Positions 42,332 through 52,894 of a stretch of DNA of 64,000 bases are shown piece after piece. A model generated the notes under the pieces. The model was given only the letters and a program-made list of their open reading frames with translations, ran no database searches and had not been told where the DNA came from. Position 1 is the stretch's first letter, and every line of letters starts with the position of its first letter. The DNA is from Planomonospora sp. ID67723 (lineage in GTDB: Bacteria > Actinomycetota > Actinomycetes > Streptosporangiales > Streptosporangiaceae): positions 124,001 through 188,000 of the forward strand of contig NZ_JABTEZ010000001.1 of the NCBI RefSeq assembly GCF_015711605.1, given 5' to 3'. The position numbers and the translations under genes are program-made.

Positions 42332-43099
42332 CTACCCGTCCAGAGCCGGTTTCCGCGCCACGACGAAGATCCGTCGGAACGGGAAGACGGTCCCGTACGG
42401 CCTGCGCGGGTAGGCGTCGTTCAGCAGGGCCGCGAAGTCGGCGAGGAACTCGTTGCGCTCGGGGGCGGGCAGGCGGTCGATCACGGGGCGCAGGGCCGTG
42501 CCGCTGACCCAGCGGAGCACGGCGTTCTCTCCCGGCAGGACGTGCATGTACGTCGTCTCCCAGGCGTCCACCTCGCAGCCGAGGGCGGCGAGCTGCTCGA
42601 GGTATTCGGCCGGGCTGCCCACCGGCTCGTGCCGGACCAGGTCGCCGAGCCATTCGAGCCACTTCGTCCGGCACAGGTCGCGCAGGAGCACGTGGCTCGG
42701 AGCGTCGAAGTTGCCCGGCACCTGGAAGGCCAGCCACCCGCCCGGGGCGAGTGCCCCGACCCAGCGCGGCAGCAGCTCCCGGTGCTCGGGCACCCACTGC
42801 AGGACGGCGTTGGAGACCAGGACGTCGACCGGGCGCTCGGGGGTCCACTCCATGACGTCGCCGACGGAGAAGGAGAGCCGCTCTCCCGCCGGCGCCTTGT
42901 CGACCATCGCGGGTGAGGAGTCGAAACCGTGCACCTCTGCCTCGGGCCAGCGCCGGGCCAGCTCGGCGGTGAGGTCTCCGGTGCCGCAACCCGCGTCGAC
43001 GACGTATGCCGGATGCCGGGCGGCTATCCTGCCGACGAGATCGAAGAACGGACGCGACCGCTCGTCGGCGTAGCGGTCGTAGATCTCTGGGTCCCACAT
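42332..43099 (-). CDS. tam: Trans-aconitate 2-methyltransferase
   Basis: Methylates trans-aconitate, a by-product of the citric acid cycle that inhibits aconitase. The 255-aa class I methyltransferase begins MWDPEIYDRYADERSRPFFD as family members do. It has motif I YVVDAGCGTGDLTAELARRW, VHGFDSSPAMVDKA, and DVLVSNAVLQWVPEH. The FPFRRIFVVARKP C terminus is also typical. ATG 43097-43099 or ATG 43109-43111 may be the start; the latter lies inside the operator. The divergent MarR-type gene with twin operators is the arrangement described for tam/tamR in Streptomyces. Confidence 0.92.
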   Translation of the reverse strand: MWDPEIYDRYADERSRPFFDLVGRIAARHPAYVVDAGCGTGDLTAELARRWPEAEVHGFDSSPAMVDKAPAGERLSFSVGDVMEWTPERPVDVLVSNAVLQWVPEHRELLPRWVGALAPGGWLAFQVPGNFDAPSHVLLRDLCRTKWLEWLGDLVRHEPVGSPAEYLEQLAALGCEVDAWETTYMHVLPGENAVLRWVSGTALRPVIDRLPAPERNEFLADFAALLNDAYPRRPYGTVFPFRRIFVVARKPALDG

Positions 43100-43102
43100 A
43101 TC

Positions 43103-43151
43103 TCTTGACATCAAGATAATTGATATCCCCGGAGATATCTCGATGTCAAGA
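43103..43151. promoter_or_regulatory. Twin TamR operators between tam and tamR
   Basis: Site 1 (43103-43116) is the palindrome TCTTGA-CA-TCAAGA. Site 2 (43138-43151) is TCTCGA-TG-TCAAGA with one mismatch. The half-site TCTTGA is the same in both. The sites lie 35 bp apart in the 69-bp divergent gap, where one regulator can block both genes. Confidence 0.8.
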
Positions 43152-43168
43152 AAGCTAGACTGCGTGTC

Positions 43169-43699
43169 ATGACCCCGCACCACCCCGACCAGGCCGAGGA
43201 CGAAGTCGATCGCCTGGTCGCGGCCTGGCGGCAGGAGCGCGACGACCTCGACGTCGAGCCGCTCCAGGTGCTCAGCCGCGTCTCCCGCCTGGCCCGCCAC
43301 CTCGACCGCGCCCGCCGGGCCTCGTTCGCCGAGCACGGGCTGGAGCCCTGGGAGTTCGATGTGCTCACCGCCCTGCGCCGGGCCGGCAAGCCGTACGAGC
43401 TGAGCCCGGGAGCCCTGCTCCGCGCCACCCTGGTCACCTCCGGAACGATGACCAACCGGATCGACCGCCTCGCCGCGGCCGGCCTCGTGCGGCGCCGCCC
43501 CGACCCAGAAGACCGGCGCGGCGTCCTGGTCTCGCTGACCGAGGCCGGGCGCGAGCGCGTGGACGACGCCTTCACCGACCTGCTGCGCCGCGAGCGCGAG
43601 CTGCTGGCAGGCCTCGGACAGCATGAACAGCAGACCCTGGCGGGCCTGCTGCGCACGCTACTCATCCCTTTTGACGCGACCGACACCGGAGCGCACTGA
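43169..43699 (+). CDS. tamR: MarR-family regulator of the UrtR/TamR type
   Basis: A 176-aa repressor. The N-terminal extra helix AWRQERDDLDVEPLQVLSRVSRLARHLDRA with Trp and Arg is the mark of the UrtR subfamily. The winged helix follows (YELSPGALLRATLVTSGTMTNRIDRLAAAGLVRRRPDPEDRRGVLVSLTEAG). TamR of Streptomyces senses citrate and aconitates and represses tam and several TCA-cycle genes. Divergence from tam and the twin palindromes between them make this assignment strong. ATG 43169 is chosen; no upstream alternative leaves the operators free. Confidence 0.88.
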   Translation: MTPHHPDQAEDEVDRLVAAWRQERDDLDVEPLQVLSRVSRLARHLDRARRASFAEHGLEPWEFDVLTALRRAGKPYELSPGALLRATLVTSGTMTNRIDRLAAAGLVRRRPDPEDRRGVLVSLTEAGRERVDDAFTDLLRRERELLAGLGQHEQQTLAGLLRTLLIPFDATDTGAH

Positions 43700-43761
43700 A
43701 GTACTCTGCCCGATCGCCCGGGTCTAAACGCGATCGAGAACGAACCGGTCGCCTTCCGTGC

Positions 43762-44691
43762 TCACGTCCCGGCGGGACCGCCGCCCCGGTTCCGGCGGTG
43801 CAGGAGGAAGAGTCCGGCCCCTCCGAAGAGGAGGATCGAGACGACCGAGTTCCCGGCGACGCCGAACAGCGCGTCGCCGTGGCCCTCGAAGTCCAGGTGG
43901 CCGTTGACCAGCAGCGGGGTCGTGAGCGCGTTGCCGACCGTGTGGAGCACCACACCGGGCCAGATCGAACCGGTCCGCACGCGCATCTCACCGTAGAGGA
44001 CGGCCATCACCACGATGCCCGCGAGGAAGGTCGGCAGGTACCACGACCACGGCAGCGTCGTGCTCCGGCGGAAGTCCGCCTGGGACATCCAGACCGTGTA
44101 CAGCGGAAGGTGCCACAGCCCCCAGACCAGCCCGACGAGCGCATGCGGCGCGACGCCGCGCAGGCCGAGGGCCATCGCGGTACGCGTGCCGTAGCCGCGG
44201 AAGATGAACTCCTCCAGCAGGTTCTTGACCACCAGGAAACCGAGCGCGGTGGCGAAGGCGACGGGGAGGGACGGTCCACCGGCGGACGGGGTCACGGAGA
44301 ACGTCGCGACACCGGCGGCCGTCGCCGCCGCCACCGAGACGGCGGCCGTGACCGGGGAGAACACCGCCGCGAACGCGAACCAGCGGGTCCGGTCCGCGAA
44401 CCGCAACGTGAGCCCCAGAGGTCCCGCGCCGTCCCGGCTGAGGAAGTACAAGGCGAGCGCGGTCAGCGCCGGGACGGCGATCCACAGTCCCTGCCCGTTC
44501 GTGCCGCCGCTCGCGGAGGTCACGCTCCCGGTGCCGGCGGCTTCCCCGGTGGCCCGGTCCAGGGCGACGAAGAGCCAGCCGCCGCCGACGGTGACGGCCG
44601 AGAAGACGGCGAAGTTGATCCAGGCGCGGAGACGCGGGACCGGACGGCGCGGCTCCGCGGCGTCCACGACATCGGCTGACGCGGTCGTCAT
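43762..44691 (-). CDS. CPBP-family intramembrane metalloprotease (Abi/Rce1-like)
   Basis: A 309-aa polytopic membrane protein with about eight helices. The three CPBP motifs are present: VVKNLLEEFIFRGYGTR (EExxxR), GLVWGLWHLPLYT (His of motif 2) and GVVLHTVGNAL (motif 3, HxxxN). Related proteins process prenylated or other membrane substrates or give bacteriocin self-immunity; the substrate here is unknown. The ATG at 44689-44691 overlaps the padR stop (ATGA), so it is made together with its likely regulator. Confidence 0.9.
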   Translation of the reverse strand: MTTASADVVDAAEPRRPVPRLRAWINFAVFSAVTVGGGWLFVALDRATGEAAGTGSVTSASGGTNGQGLWIAVPALTALALYFLSRDGAGPLGLTLRFADRTRWFAFAAVFSPVTAAVSVAAATAAGVATFSVTPSAGGPSLPVAFATALGFLVVKNLLEEFIFRGYGTRTAMALGLRGVAPHALVGLVWGLWHLPLYTVWMSQADFRRSTTLPWSWYLPTFLAGIVVMAVLYGEMRVRTGSIWPGVVLHTVGNALTTPLLVNGHLDFEGHGDALFGVAGNSVVSILLFGGAGLFLLHRRNRGGGPAGT

Positions 44692-45242
44692 GATTCTCCG
44701 TTCGCAGGGGTTTCCTCGAGGAGGGCGAGGGCCTCGTCGGCCCAGGCGATGACGCCTTCGGCGCCGTGCCTGCCGGCGGAGACGGTCGTCAGGACGTAGG
44801 GCAGGTCCGCGGAGCCCTCCTCCTCGGCGGAGAGCGTGCGGGCCAGGGCGTCGTATTCGGCCAGGCTCCGCTCGGCGTCCGCCTTCGCCTCCAGCAGCAG
44901 CTCCCGGCACTTCCGCACGCCCAGGGTCCGGCCGAAGAACAGCCGCAGCAGGAGCCCGTTGCGCGGAGGCACCGCCGTGATCGGCTCGCTCAGCAGTTCT
45001 CGCAGGCGCGCGGTGCCGGAGTCGGTGATGACGAAAGTCGACGAGCCGGAGCGCGGCCCCTCGCGGCGTTCCACATGTCCCTGTTGTTCGAGGGCGCCGA
45101 GCGTGGGATAGATCTGCCCGAAGCTCTCGCTCCAGAAATGCCCGAGCACGTCCCGGATGGCCTCACGCAACGCGTAGGCCGTCATCGGCTGCATGCTCAG
45201 CGCCCCCAGGACCGCCGTCTCCGTCTGGCTCCGCCGTGCCAT
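44688..45242 (-). CDS. PadR-family transcriptional regulator
   Basis: A 184-aa regulator with the PadR winged helix at the N terminus (TETAVLGALSMQPMTAYALREAIRDVLGHFW, IYPTLGALEQQGHVERRE, STFVITDSGTARLRELL). A helical C-terminal dimer domain (Vir_act_alpha_C type) follows. The ATG at 45240-45242 has GAGAGGGG before it; a GTG 6 bases upstream is the alternative. It heads the two-gene padR-CPBP operon and probably represses its own promoter at 45262-45295. Confidence 0.92.
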   Translation of the reverse strand: MARRSQTETAVLGALSMQPMTAYALREAIRDVLGHFWSESFGQIYPTLGALEQQGHVERREGPRSGSSTFVITDSGTARLRELLSEPITAVPPRNGLLLRLFFGRTLGVRKCRELLLEAKADAERSLAEYDALARTLSAEEEGSADLPYVLTTVSAGRHGAEGVIAWADEALALLEETPANGES

Positions 45243-45261
45243 CGACACCCCTCTCTCTATC

Positions 45262-45295
45262 AGATATATCTAACAGAGATATTTGGTGAGGGCAA
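45262..45295 (-). promoter_or_regulatory. padR promoter with overlapping palindrome
   Basis: On the minus strand TTGCCC (45295-45290), a 17-bp spacer and TAGATA (45272-45267) form a good promoter. The perfect palindrome AGATATATCT (45262-45271) covers the -10, so a repressor bound there would shut the promoter; PadR itself is the likely ligand. Confidence 0.65.
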
Positions 45296-45441
45296 GCCTC
45301 CGGCCCGGGGGAGTCGAGGGGTCCTCTCCCGCATCGGCTCCTGCCGGTCCGGTCGCACGAGGGTCGAAGGACGCGCTGCGTCTCGTTCTCCGCCGGCTCG
45401 GACGGTCGGCCGCGGTCCAGCGGCGCCACGAGGCCCGCGAC

Positions 45442-45475
45442 GCCGCACGGGAGGGGCCGCCGCACGGGAGGGGCC
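45442..45475. repeat. Exact 17-bp tandem duplication
   Basis: GCCGCACGGGAGGGGCC occurs twice in direct succession (45442-45458, 45459-45475). It lies in the 335-bp gap between the padR start and the ABC-F stop (45243-45577), which holds the padR promoter and otherwise no supported gene. Confidence 0.75.
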
Positions 45476-45577
45476 GCCGGACCGAGGTCGTCCGGCGGGT
45501 TCTCGGCGGCCTTCAGACCGCGAAGGCCGCCGTCGAAGCCGTCACCGAGGCCGAGGCTCTCGCCGTACGGCGAGGAG

Positions 45578-47395
<1,818 letters not shown>

Positions 47396-47470
47396 CGTGG
47401 GACAAGGGTATCCAACGACCGCACACGCTCACTCCGGCGCTCGCTCAGAGCCGGGACCGCCGGGACGCGC

Positions 47471-48373
47471 TCACACCACCGTGGGGCCCGGGACCGGGCC
47501 GTGGGCGACCAGGACGTCACGGGCGACGCCCGCGTCCCTGAGGGAGGCGGCCAGGGCGGCGGCGTGGGCTTCGGACTCGGCCAGGAAGGCGCAGGTCGGG
47601 CCGGAGCCGGAGACCAGGGAGCCCAGGGCGCCGTGCTGGCGCCCGGTGTCCAGCGTGCGGGCCAGGGAGCCGCGCAGCGACAGGGCGGCCGGCTGCAGGT
47701 CGTTGGTGAGCTCGGCGCCGAGGGCCTTGGCGTCGCCGGCACGGAGCGCGGCCAGCAGCGGCTCGCTGGTCCGGGGCGGCGCGGCCTGCTCGCCGGCCGT
47801 CTCGCGGACGCGGTCGCACTCTCCGTAGACTTTCGCCGTGGACAGCCCCTCGTCGGCGAGGGCGAAGACCCAGTGGAACGTTCCGCCGACCTCGAGGGGG
47901 GTCAGCCGCTCGCCCCGGCCGGTGCCCACGGCGGTCCCGCCCAGCAGCGCGAACGGCACGTCGCTGCCGAGGTCGGCGGCGATCTCCATCAGGTCCTCGA
48001 CCGGCAGGCCCAGCCCCCACAGCTCGTTGCAGGCGACCAGGGCCGCGGCGGCGTCGGCGCTGCCGCCCGCCATTCCGCCCGCCACCGGGATCGTCTTGCG
48101 GATGGCCAGGCTCACGCCGTACGAGCGGCCCGCGTGCCGGGCCAGCGCGACGGCGGCCTGGATGGCGAGGTTGTCGTCGTTCTCGGGTACCTGGTCGGCG
48201 GACTCGCCCTCGACCCGGACGCTCATCCCGCTCTCCGCCGCGGCCGTCACCTCATCGAAGATCGAGACGGCGTGGAAGACGTTCACCAGGTCGTGGTAAC
48301 CGTCCTCGCGGAGCGGTCCCACCGCCAGCTGCAGGTTGACCTTGGCGGGGACGCGCACGGTCACCGAGTCCAT
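47471..48373 (-). CDS. ispE: 4-diphosphocytidyl-2-C-methyl-D-erythritol kinase
   Basis: A GHMP-family kinase of the non-mevalonate isoprenoid pathway, which also supplies undecaprenyl phosphate. The 300-aa protein begins with SVTVRVPAKVNLQLAVGPLREDGYHDL. The ATP-binding motif is IPVAGGMAGGSADAAAAL, and the C-terminal GSLVSGSGPTCAFL loop is present. ATG 48371-48373 is chosen since the conserved region starts four residues later. It follows rsmA on the same strand after 87 bp, the normal actinobacterial pair (Rv1010-Rv1011). Confidence 0.95.
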   Translation of the reverse strand: MDSVTVRVPAKVNLQLAVGPLREDGYHDLVNVFHAVSIFDEVTAAAESGMSVRVEGESADQVPENDDNLAIQAAVALARHAGRSYGVSLAIRKTIPVAGGMAGGSADAAAALVACNELWGLGLPVEDLMEIAADLGSDVPFALLGGTAVGTGRGERLTPLEVGGTFHWVFALADEGLSTAKVYGECDRVRETAGEQAAPPRTSEPLLAALRAGDAKALGAELTNDLQPAALSLRGSLARTLDTGRQHGALGSLVSGSGPTCAFLAESEAHAAALAASLRDAGVARDVLVAHGPVPGPTVV

Positions 48374-48460
48374 GGATTCCCCTCGGAACGCTCGTTGGTC
48401 ACGATGTCCGATCGTAACGGGACCGCCTTCCCCTCTACGCCAACAGATCGACAAGTCGCA

Positions 48461-49306
48461 CTACGGGCGGCTCTCGGCGATCCTGGCGAAGTCTTCGACC
48501 GTGAGCTGCTCTCCGCGCGCCGAGGGGTCGATCCCGGCCGCGCGCAGGGCCTGCTCGGCGGCGGCGGCCGTACCGGCCCAGGAGGCCAGGGCGGCCCGCA
48601 GGGTCTTGCGGCGCTGGGCGAAGGCGGCGTCCACGACGGCGAAGACCTCCTCGCGGGTGGCCCGGGTGGACGGCGGCTCACGGCGGGTCATGGCGACCAG
48701 ACCGGAGTCCACGTTGGGGACGGGCCAGAAGACCGTGCGCCCGACGGGGCCGGCCCGGCGGACGTCGGCGTACCAGGCGGCCTTGACCGAGGGGATGCCG
48801 TAGATCTTCGACCCCGGTGCGGCGGCCAGCCGGTCGGCGACCTCCGACTGGACCATGACCAGCACGTTCCGCAGCGAGGGCAGGGTCTCCAACAGGTGCA
48901 GCACCACCGGCACCGAGACGTTGTAGGGCAGGTTGGCGACCAGCGCGGTCGGTTTGTCCGGCGGCAGCTCCTCCGGCCGGACGCGCATGGCGTCGGCGAG
49001 CACCACGGTGAGCCGCTCCGCCAGCTCGGGAGCGCGCTCGGCGACGGTCAGCGGGAGCTGGGCGGCGAGAACCGGGTCGATCTCCACCGCGACCACCGCC
49101 CGGACCTCGGGCAGCAGCGCGAGCGTCAGGGAGCCCAGGCCCGGGCCGACCTCGATGACCACGTCGTCGGGGCGCAGCCCGGCGACCCGGACGATCCGGC
49201 GGACCGTGCCGCCGTCGATCACGAAGTTCTGGCCGAGCTTCTTGGTCGGCCGGATATCGAGCCTCTCCGCCAAATTACGTATTTCCACGGGTCCGAGAAG
49301 GCTCAT
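48461..49306 (-). CDS. rsmA: 16S rRNA dimethyladenosine transferase RsmA (KsgA)
   Basis: Dimethylates the two adjacent adenines in helix 45 of 16S rRNA during small-subunit assembly. The 281-aa protein shows [13 protein letters not shown], motif [17 protein letters not shown], the acidic [14 protein letters not shown] and motif [21 protein letters not shown]. The C-terminal [15 protein letters not shown] helix is also present. ATG 49304-49306 starts the conserved part. The divergent gap to the kinase gene (49307-49478) holds promoters only. Confidence 0.96.
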   Translation of the reverse strand: MSLLGPVEIRNLAERLDIRPTKKLGQNFVIDGGTVRRIVRVAGLRPDDVVIEVGPGLGSLTLALLPEVRAVVAVEIDPVLAAQLPLTVAERAPELAERLTVVLADAMRVRPEELPPDKPTALVANLPYNVSVPVVLHLLETLPSLRNVLVMVQSEVADRLAAAPGSKIYGIPSVKAAWYADVRRAGPVGRTVFWPVPNVDSGLVAMTRREPPSTRATREEVFAVVDAAFAQRRKTLRAALASWAGTAAAAEQALRAAGIDPSARGEQLTVEDFARIAESRP

Positions 49307-49478
49307 GCTTGTTCCTTGCCCGACGGCTCGGAACCGGCGTTCGCCGGGCCGCCGCACCTGCGGGCCCGCCCGCAGCCGCACCCGCCCCGCTCGATCACGT
49401 TCTCTCCCCACGACATCCATCAAGTTTCGCGCATCGAACAGGATGCGGCGACGCATCATGAAGACGAGAGGTCCGGTT

Positions 49479-51491
49479 GTGGATACGGTTACCCCACGGG
49501 GGATGGCCGACGAGGAAGGGGAGCTCCCCCGTGAGCAGCACGTGAACCAGCCCGGTGTCGGGGGGCTGCGTGCCGGCGACCCCGAGCAGATAGGGCCCTA
49601 CCGCCTGCTCGGCCGTCTCGGCGAGGGCGGCATGGGCACCGTCTACATGGCGCTGGCGCCGACCGGCCGGCCGGTGGCGGTCAAGGTGGTCAAGGCGGAG
49701 TTCGCCATCGAGGAGGGGTTCGCCGCGCGGTTCCACGCGGAGGTGGACAACGCCCGGCGGGTGGCCTCCTTCTGCACCGCCCAGGTGCTCGACAACGGCA
49801 ACGCCGGCGACGGCCGGCCGTACATGGTGACCGAGTACATCGCGGGCACCCCTCTCTCCCGCCAGATCGCCGAGCACGGGGCGCTCGAGCCGGGGCCGCT
49901 GCACGGCGTCGCGCTCGGCGTGGCCGCCGCGCTGGCCGCGATCCACGTGGCCGGGCTGGTCCACCGCGATCTCAAGCCGGCCAACGTGATCCTGTCGATG
50001 TCCGGGCCCCGGGTGATCGACTTCGGCATCGCCCGCGCGCTGGACTCCACCTCCGGCTTCACCAAGTCGGGCGAGGTCCTCGGCAGCCCGGGCTGGTGGG
50101 CCCCCGAGCAGGTGCGCGGCCAGGAGATCACTCCGGCGGCCGACGTGTTCGCCTGGGGCTGTCTGGTCGCCTACGCGGGCAACGGCCGTCACCCCTACGG
50201 CCGGGGCGACATGATCACCATGGCCACCCGGCTGCTCAACAGCCCGCCCGACCTCGGCGCGCTCCCGGCCCCGCTGAACGACCTGGCCCGCCGTGCCACC
50301 ACGATGGACCCCTACCAGCGCCCCACCGCCCAGGACCTGCTGATCGCCCTGGTCGGCGGCGGGATCGCGGCCCCGTCCGCCGGCCCGTCCGCGCGGCGCC
50401 GGACGGACCCGCCCACCCTGGTCGCCACCGACCTGCTCACCGAGTCGTGGCAGCCCCCGCCCAACGTCGAGCCCGACTCCACCCAGACGCTCGGCGCCAT
50501 CGACGTGCTCGGCACGGAGGCCGCCACCCCGCCGCCCCCGTACCCCTGGACGCCGGGCTCCCCCGGCTCCGGAGCCGTGACCTCGCCAGGACGGGCCTCC
50601 GGGACCGACACCTCACCGGGCCGGACCTCCGCGGCGTCCGGGACCTCCCCGGCGGAGACGTCCGCGCCCGGAACGTCTCCGGGGTCCGGGGGCTCCCCGG
50701 CGTCCGGTGCTCCGGCGTCCGGCGCCTCGCCGGTCCGCGGTCAGGCCCTCCGCCCCGAGACCGGTTCCGCCCCTCCCTCCCGGGAAGCCGGAGCAGCAAC
50801 CCCGAGAGGTGGAGCGGGGGCCCCGCAGTCCGGGCCGGGCAACGGCTCTCCGGCACCGGGCGTCCGGTCCCCGGTCCCCGGTCCCCGGCCGCCGGACCGG
50901 GGGACCCTTCCGCCGGGCCGGGAGATCCACTCCCCGGCCCCCGGCCGCCTTCTTCCGGGGGCCGCCGCTCCCGGCCGGGAACGGCGGCGCTGGGTGATCG
51001 CCGGGCTGGCCGCGGTGGCGGCGCTGACGGTGACGGGCATCGTGCTGGCCAACATCGGTGACGGAGCCGGGCGGGCGACGCTCCCTCCGGGGGCCTCCGC
51101 GCCGGCCGGGACGACCGACGTCGGCCGCCGGATCGCGCTCGGCTCGCCCATCGAGGACCCGCAACTGATCATCCCCCGGCCCCCCGCCTGCGGCCTGACC
51201 TCCTACCAGGGCGCCACCCCGAAACGGGGCAGGTTCTGCGTGGTCCGCTGGACTCTGGTCAACACCGGAGGCAAGCTGGTCCCGCTCGGCCGTACCCCGC
51301 TCACCCTGGTGGACAGCCAGGGCGCGGCCCACAGCCCCGAACCGCTCGCCCCCGGCCCGCCGAGCGCCCTGGCCCCGGGGGGCAGGGTCGACGGCGTCTT
51401 CGTCTACGAGCTGCCCCCGCCGCGCACGCCGGCCCGGCTGACCGGCCGGCTGATCGAGGGCGGCGAGGAGATCGAGGTGCGGCTGTCATGA
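49479..51491 (+). CDS. Membrane Ser/Thr protein kinase with extracytoplasmic sensor domain
   Basis: A 670-aa Hanks-type kinase. The catalytic domain (about residues 41-310) has [47 protein letters not shown] and [10 protein letters not shown] Pro/Ser/Gly-rich linker of about 170 residues leads to one transmembrane helix (about 504-526, [20 protein letters not shown]). The outer domain of about 145 residues includes [19 protein letters not shown] and [12 protein letters not shown] and looks like a beta-sandwich of the DUF4352 type. GTG 49479-49481 is chosen because GAGAGG stands 7 bases before it; ATG 49503 lacks space for one. The stop overlaps the start of the secreted propeller gene (ATGA). 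Confidence 0.9.
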   Translation: MDTVTPRGMADEEGELPREQHVNQPGVGGLRAGDPEQIGPYRLLGRLGEGGMGTVYMALAPTGRPVAVKVVKAEFAIEEGFAARFHAEVDNARRVASFCTAQVLDNGNAGDGRPYMVTEYIAGTPLSRQIAEHGALEPGPLHGVALGVAAALAAIHVAGLVHRDLKPANVILSMSGPRVIDFGIARALDSTSGFTKSGEVLGSPGWWAPEQVRGQEITPAADVFAWGCLVAYAGNGRHPYGRGDMITMATRLLNSPPDLGALPAPLNDLARRATTMDPYQRPTAQDLLIALVGGGIAAPSAGPSARRRTDPPTLVATDLLTESWQPPPNVEPDSTQTLGAIDVLGTEAATPPPPYPWTPGSPGSGAVTSPGRASGTDTSPGRTSAASGTSPAETSAPGTSPGSGGSPASGAPASGASPVRGQALRPETGSAPPSREAGAATPRGGAGAPQSGPGNGSPAPGVRSPVPGPRPPDRGTLPPGREIHSPAPGRLLPGAAAPGRERRRWVIAGLAAVAALTVTGIVLANIGDGAGRATLPPGASAPAGTTDVGRRIALGSPIEDPQLIIPRPPACGLTSYQGATPKRGRFCVVRWTLVNTGGKLVPLGRTPLTLVDSQGAAHSPEPLAPGPPSALAPGGRVDGVFVYELPPPRTPARLTGRLIEGGEEIEVRLS

Positions 51492-52891
51492 GGTTCCTGC
51501 GCTCTGTCCTCCTCTCGGCGCTCCTCACGGCGGCGCTTCCGGTGCTGCCCGCGGGCGCCGCCCCCGCGGCCCTCACCTCCGCCGTCTCCGCCCCCGACCC
51601 CTGCGCCTCGGCGGGCGAGAGCGACTTCGACGGAGACGGGGTCGACGACACCGTGGTCGGCGACCCGTTCGCGGACGCGGCGGACGTCAACGGCGCGGGC
51701 ACGGTTCACGTGCTGTCCGGCCGGGGCGGCGAGGGGAGGGTCGTGACCGCCGCCGAGCCCGCGGCCGGCGACGGCTTCGGCTGGTCGGTGCGGCTGACCC
51801 ACGTCGACGGCGACCGCTGCGCCGATCTGCTGGTCGGCGCGCCGTACGCGGACCTGCCGGGCGGGGAGGACGCCGGGGCGGCCTACGTGGTGTACGGCGG
51901 GGCTCCGCGCGAACCCGTCCGGCTGACGGCCACCGAGCCGGAGGGCGACGCCCACTTCGGCTGGTCCCTGGCGGCGCGGGGCCCCCTGGTCGCGGTGGGG
52001 GCGCCGCACGAGAACGTCGACGGGGTCGCCGACTCCGGCGCGACCTACCTGTTCGAGACCTCCGCCCTCGACCGGCCCTGGAAGATCTCCCAGAGCACCG
52101 ACGGGGTCACCGGCAACAGCGAGGTCGGGGACATGTTCGGCTGGGCGGTCGAACTGGGCAGGCTGGGCGGGGAGGCAGGCGAGCTCGACCTCGCGATCGG
52201 CCTGCCGTACGAGAACGACGACGGGACGGGCGTGCAGGCCGGCGAGGGGAAGCTCGACTCCGGAGCGATCGGCGTCCTGTTCGACGTGCGCGAGAACCGG
52301 GATGAGCAGGTCAGCAAGAAGTGGGACCTGCGCGAGATCACCGACGCCGACGCCGGTGACCGGTTCGGCTACGCCCTCGCCTACGGGGAGGACGGGGACA
52401 CCGGCTACCTGGCCGTGGGCGCGCCGCTCGGCGACGGCGACTCGGTGAAGGACTCCGGCCTGGTCCAGCTCTTCCAGGCCTCCAGCACGGCGGAGATCAC
52501 CCCGGGGCCCACGTTCGGCCAGGGCCAGGAGGGCAGGGCCGGCGACGGGTACGGCTTCGCGGTGGCCTTCTCCGAGGGCGGCGGACTCCGCCTGGTCGTG
52601 GGCGTCCCGTTCCGCGGGGACCAGCGCGGCCGGGTGAGCCTGTTCCCGGTGGGCGGCGCCTCCGGCAAGGCCCGGCTGGTCGACGGGAGCGGTGCCGGCG
52701 AGCGCTTCGGCTGGGCGGTGGCCGCCAGCGGGAACAAGATCGTCGTCGGTGCCCCCGACCGGGGGACCTCGGGAGGAGTGACGTTGCTGGGCCGCAACGA
52801 CGGCGCGGCCGCTCCCGCCGCTCCCGGATCGGGGCAGGTCCCCGCCGTCGACCGCGGCGTCTCGGCCGACTTCGGCGCGGCCACGGGCTGA
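51488..52891 (+). CDS. Secreted FG-GAP (integrin-alpha-like) beta-propeller protein
   Basis: A 467-aa exported protein with signal peptide [20 protein letters not shown] and AGA-type cleavage near residue 24. The mature part is a series of FG-GAP blades with Phe-Gly and Gly-Ala-Pro marks: SDFDGDGVDDTVVGDPFA (a calcium-type Asp loop), GFGWSVRL...LLVGAPYAD, HFGWSLAARGPLVAVGAPHE, MFGWAVEL, RFGYALAY...LAVGAPLGD, GYGFAVAF and RFGWAVAAS...VVGAPDRG. Seven blades would close a propeller. No enzymatic motif is seen, so binding to a ligand or to the kinase's outer domain is plausible. It is translationally coupled to the kinase gene by a 4-base overlap. Confidence 0.9.
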   Translation: MRFLRSVLLSALLTAALPVLPAGAAPAALTSAVSAPDPCASAGESDFDGDGVDDTVVGDPFADAADVNGAGTVHVLSGRGGEGRVVTAAEPAAGDGFGWSVRLTHVDGDRCADLLVGAPYADLPGGEDAGAAYVVYGGAPREPVRLTATEPEGDAHFGWSLAARGPLVAVGAPHENVDGVADSGATYLFETSALDRPWKISQSTDGVTGNSEVGDMFGWAVELGRLGGEAGELDLAIGLPYENDDGTGVQAGEGKLDSGAIGVLFDVRENRDEQVSKKWDLREITDADAGDRFGYALAYGEDGDTGYLAVGAPLGDGDSVKDSGLVQLFQASSTAEITPGPTFGQGQEGRAGDGYGFAVAFSEGGGLRLVVGVPFRGDQRGRVSLFPVGGASGKARLVDGSGAGERFGWAVAASGNKIVVGAPDRGTSGGVTLLGRNDGAAAPAAPGSGQVPAVDRGVSADFGAATG

Positions 52892-52894
52892 CGG

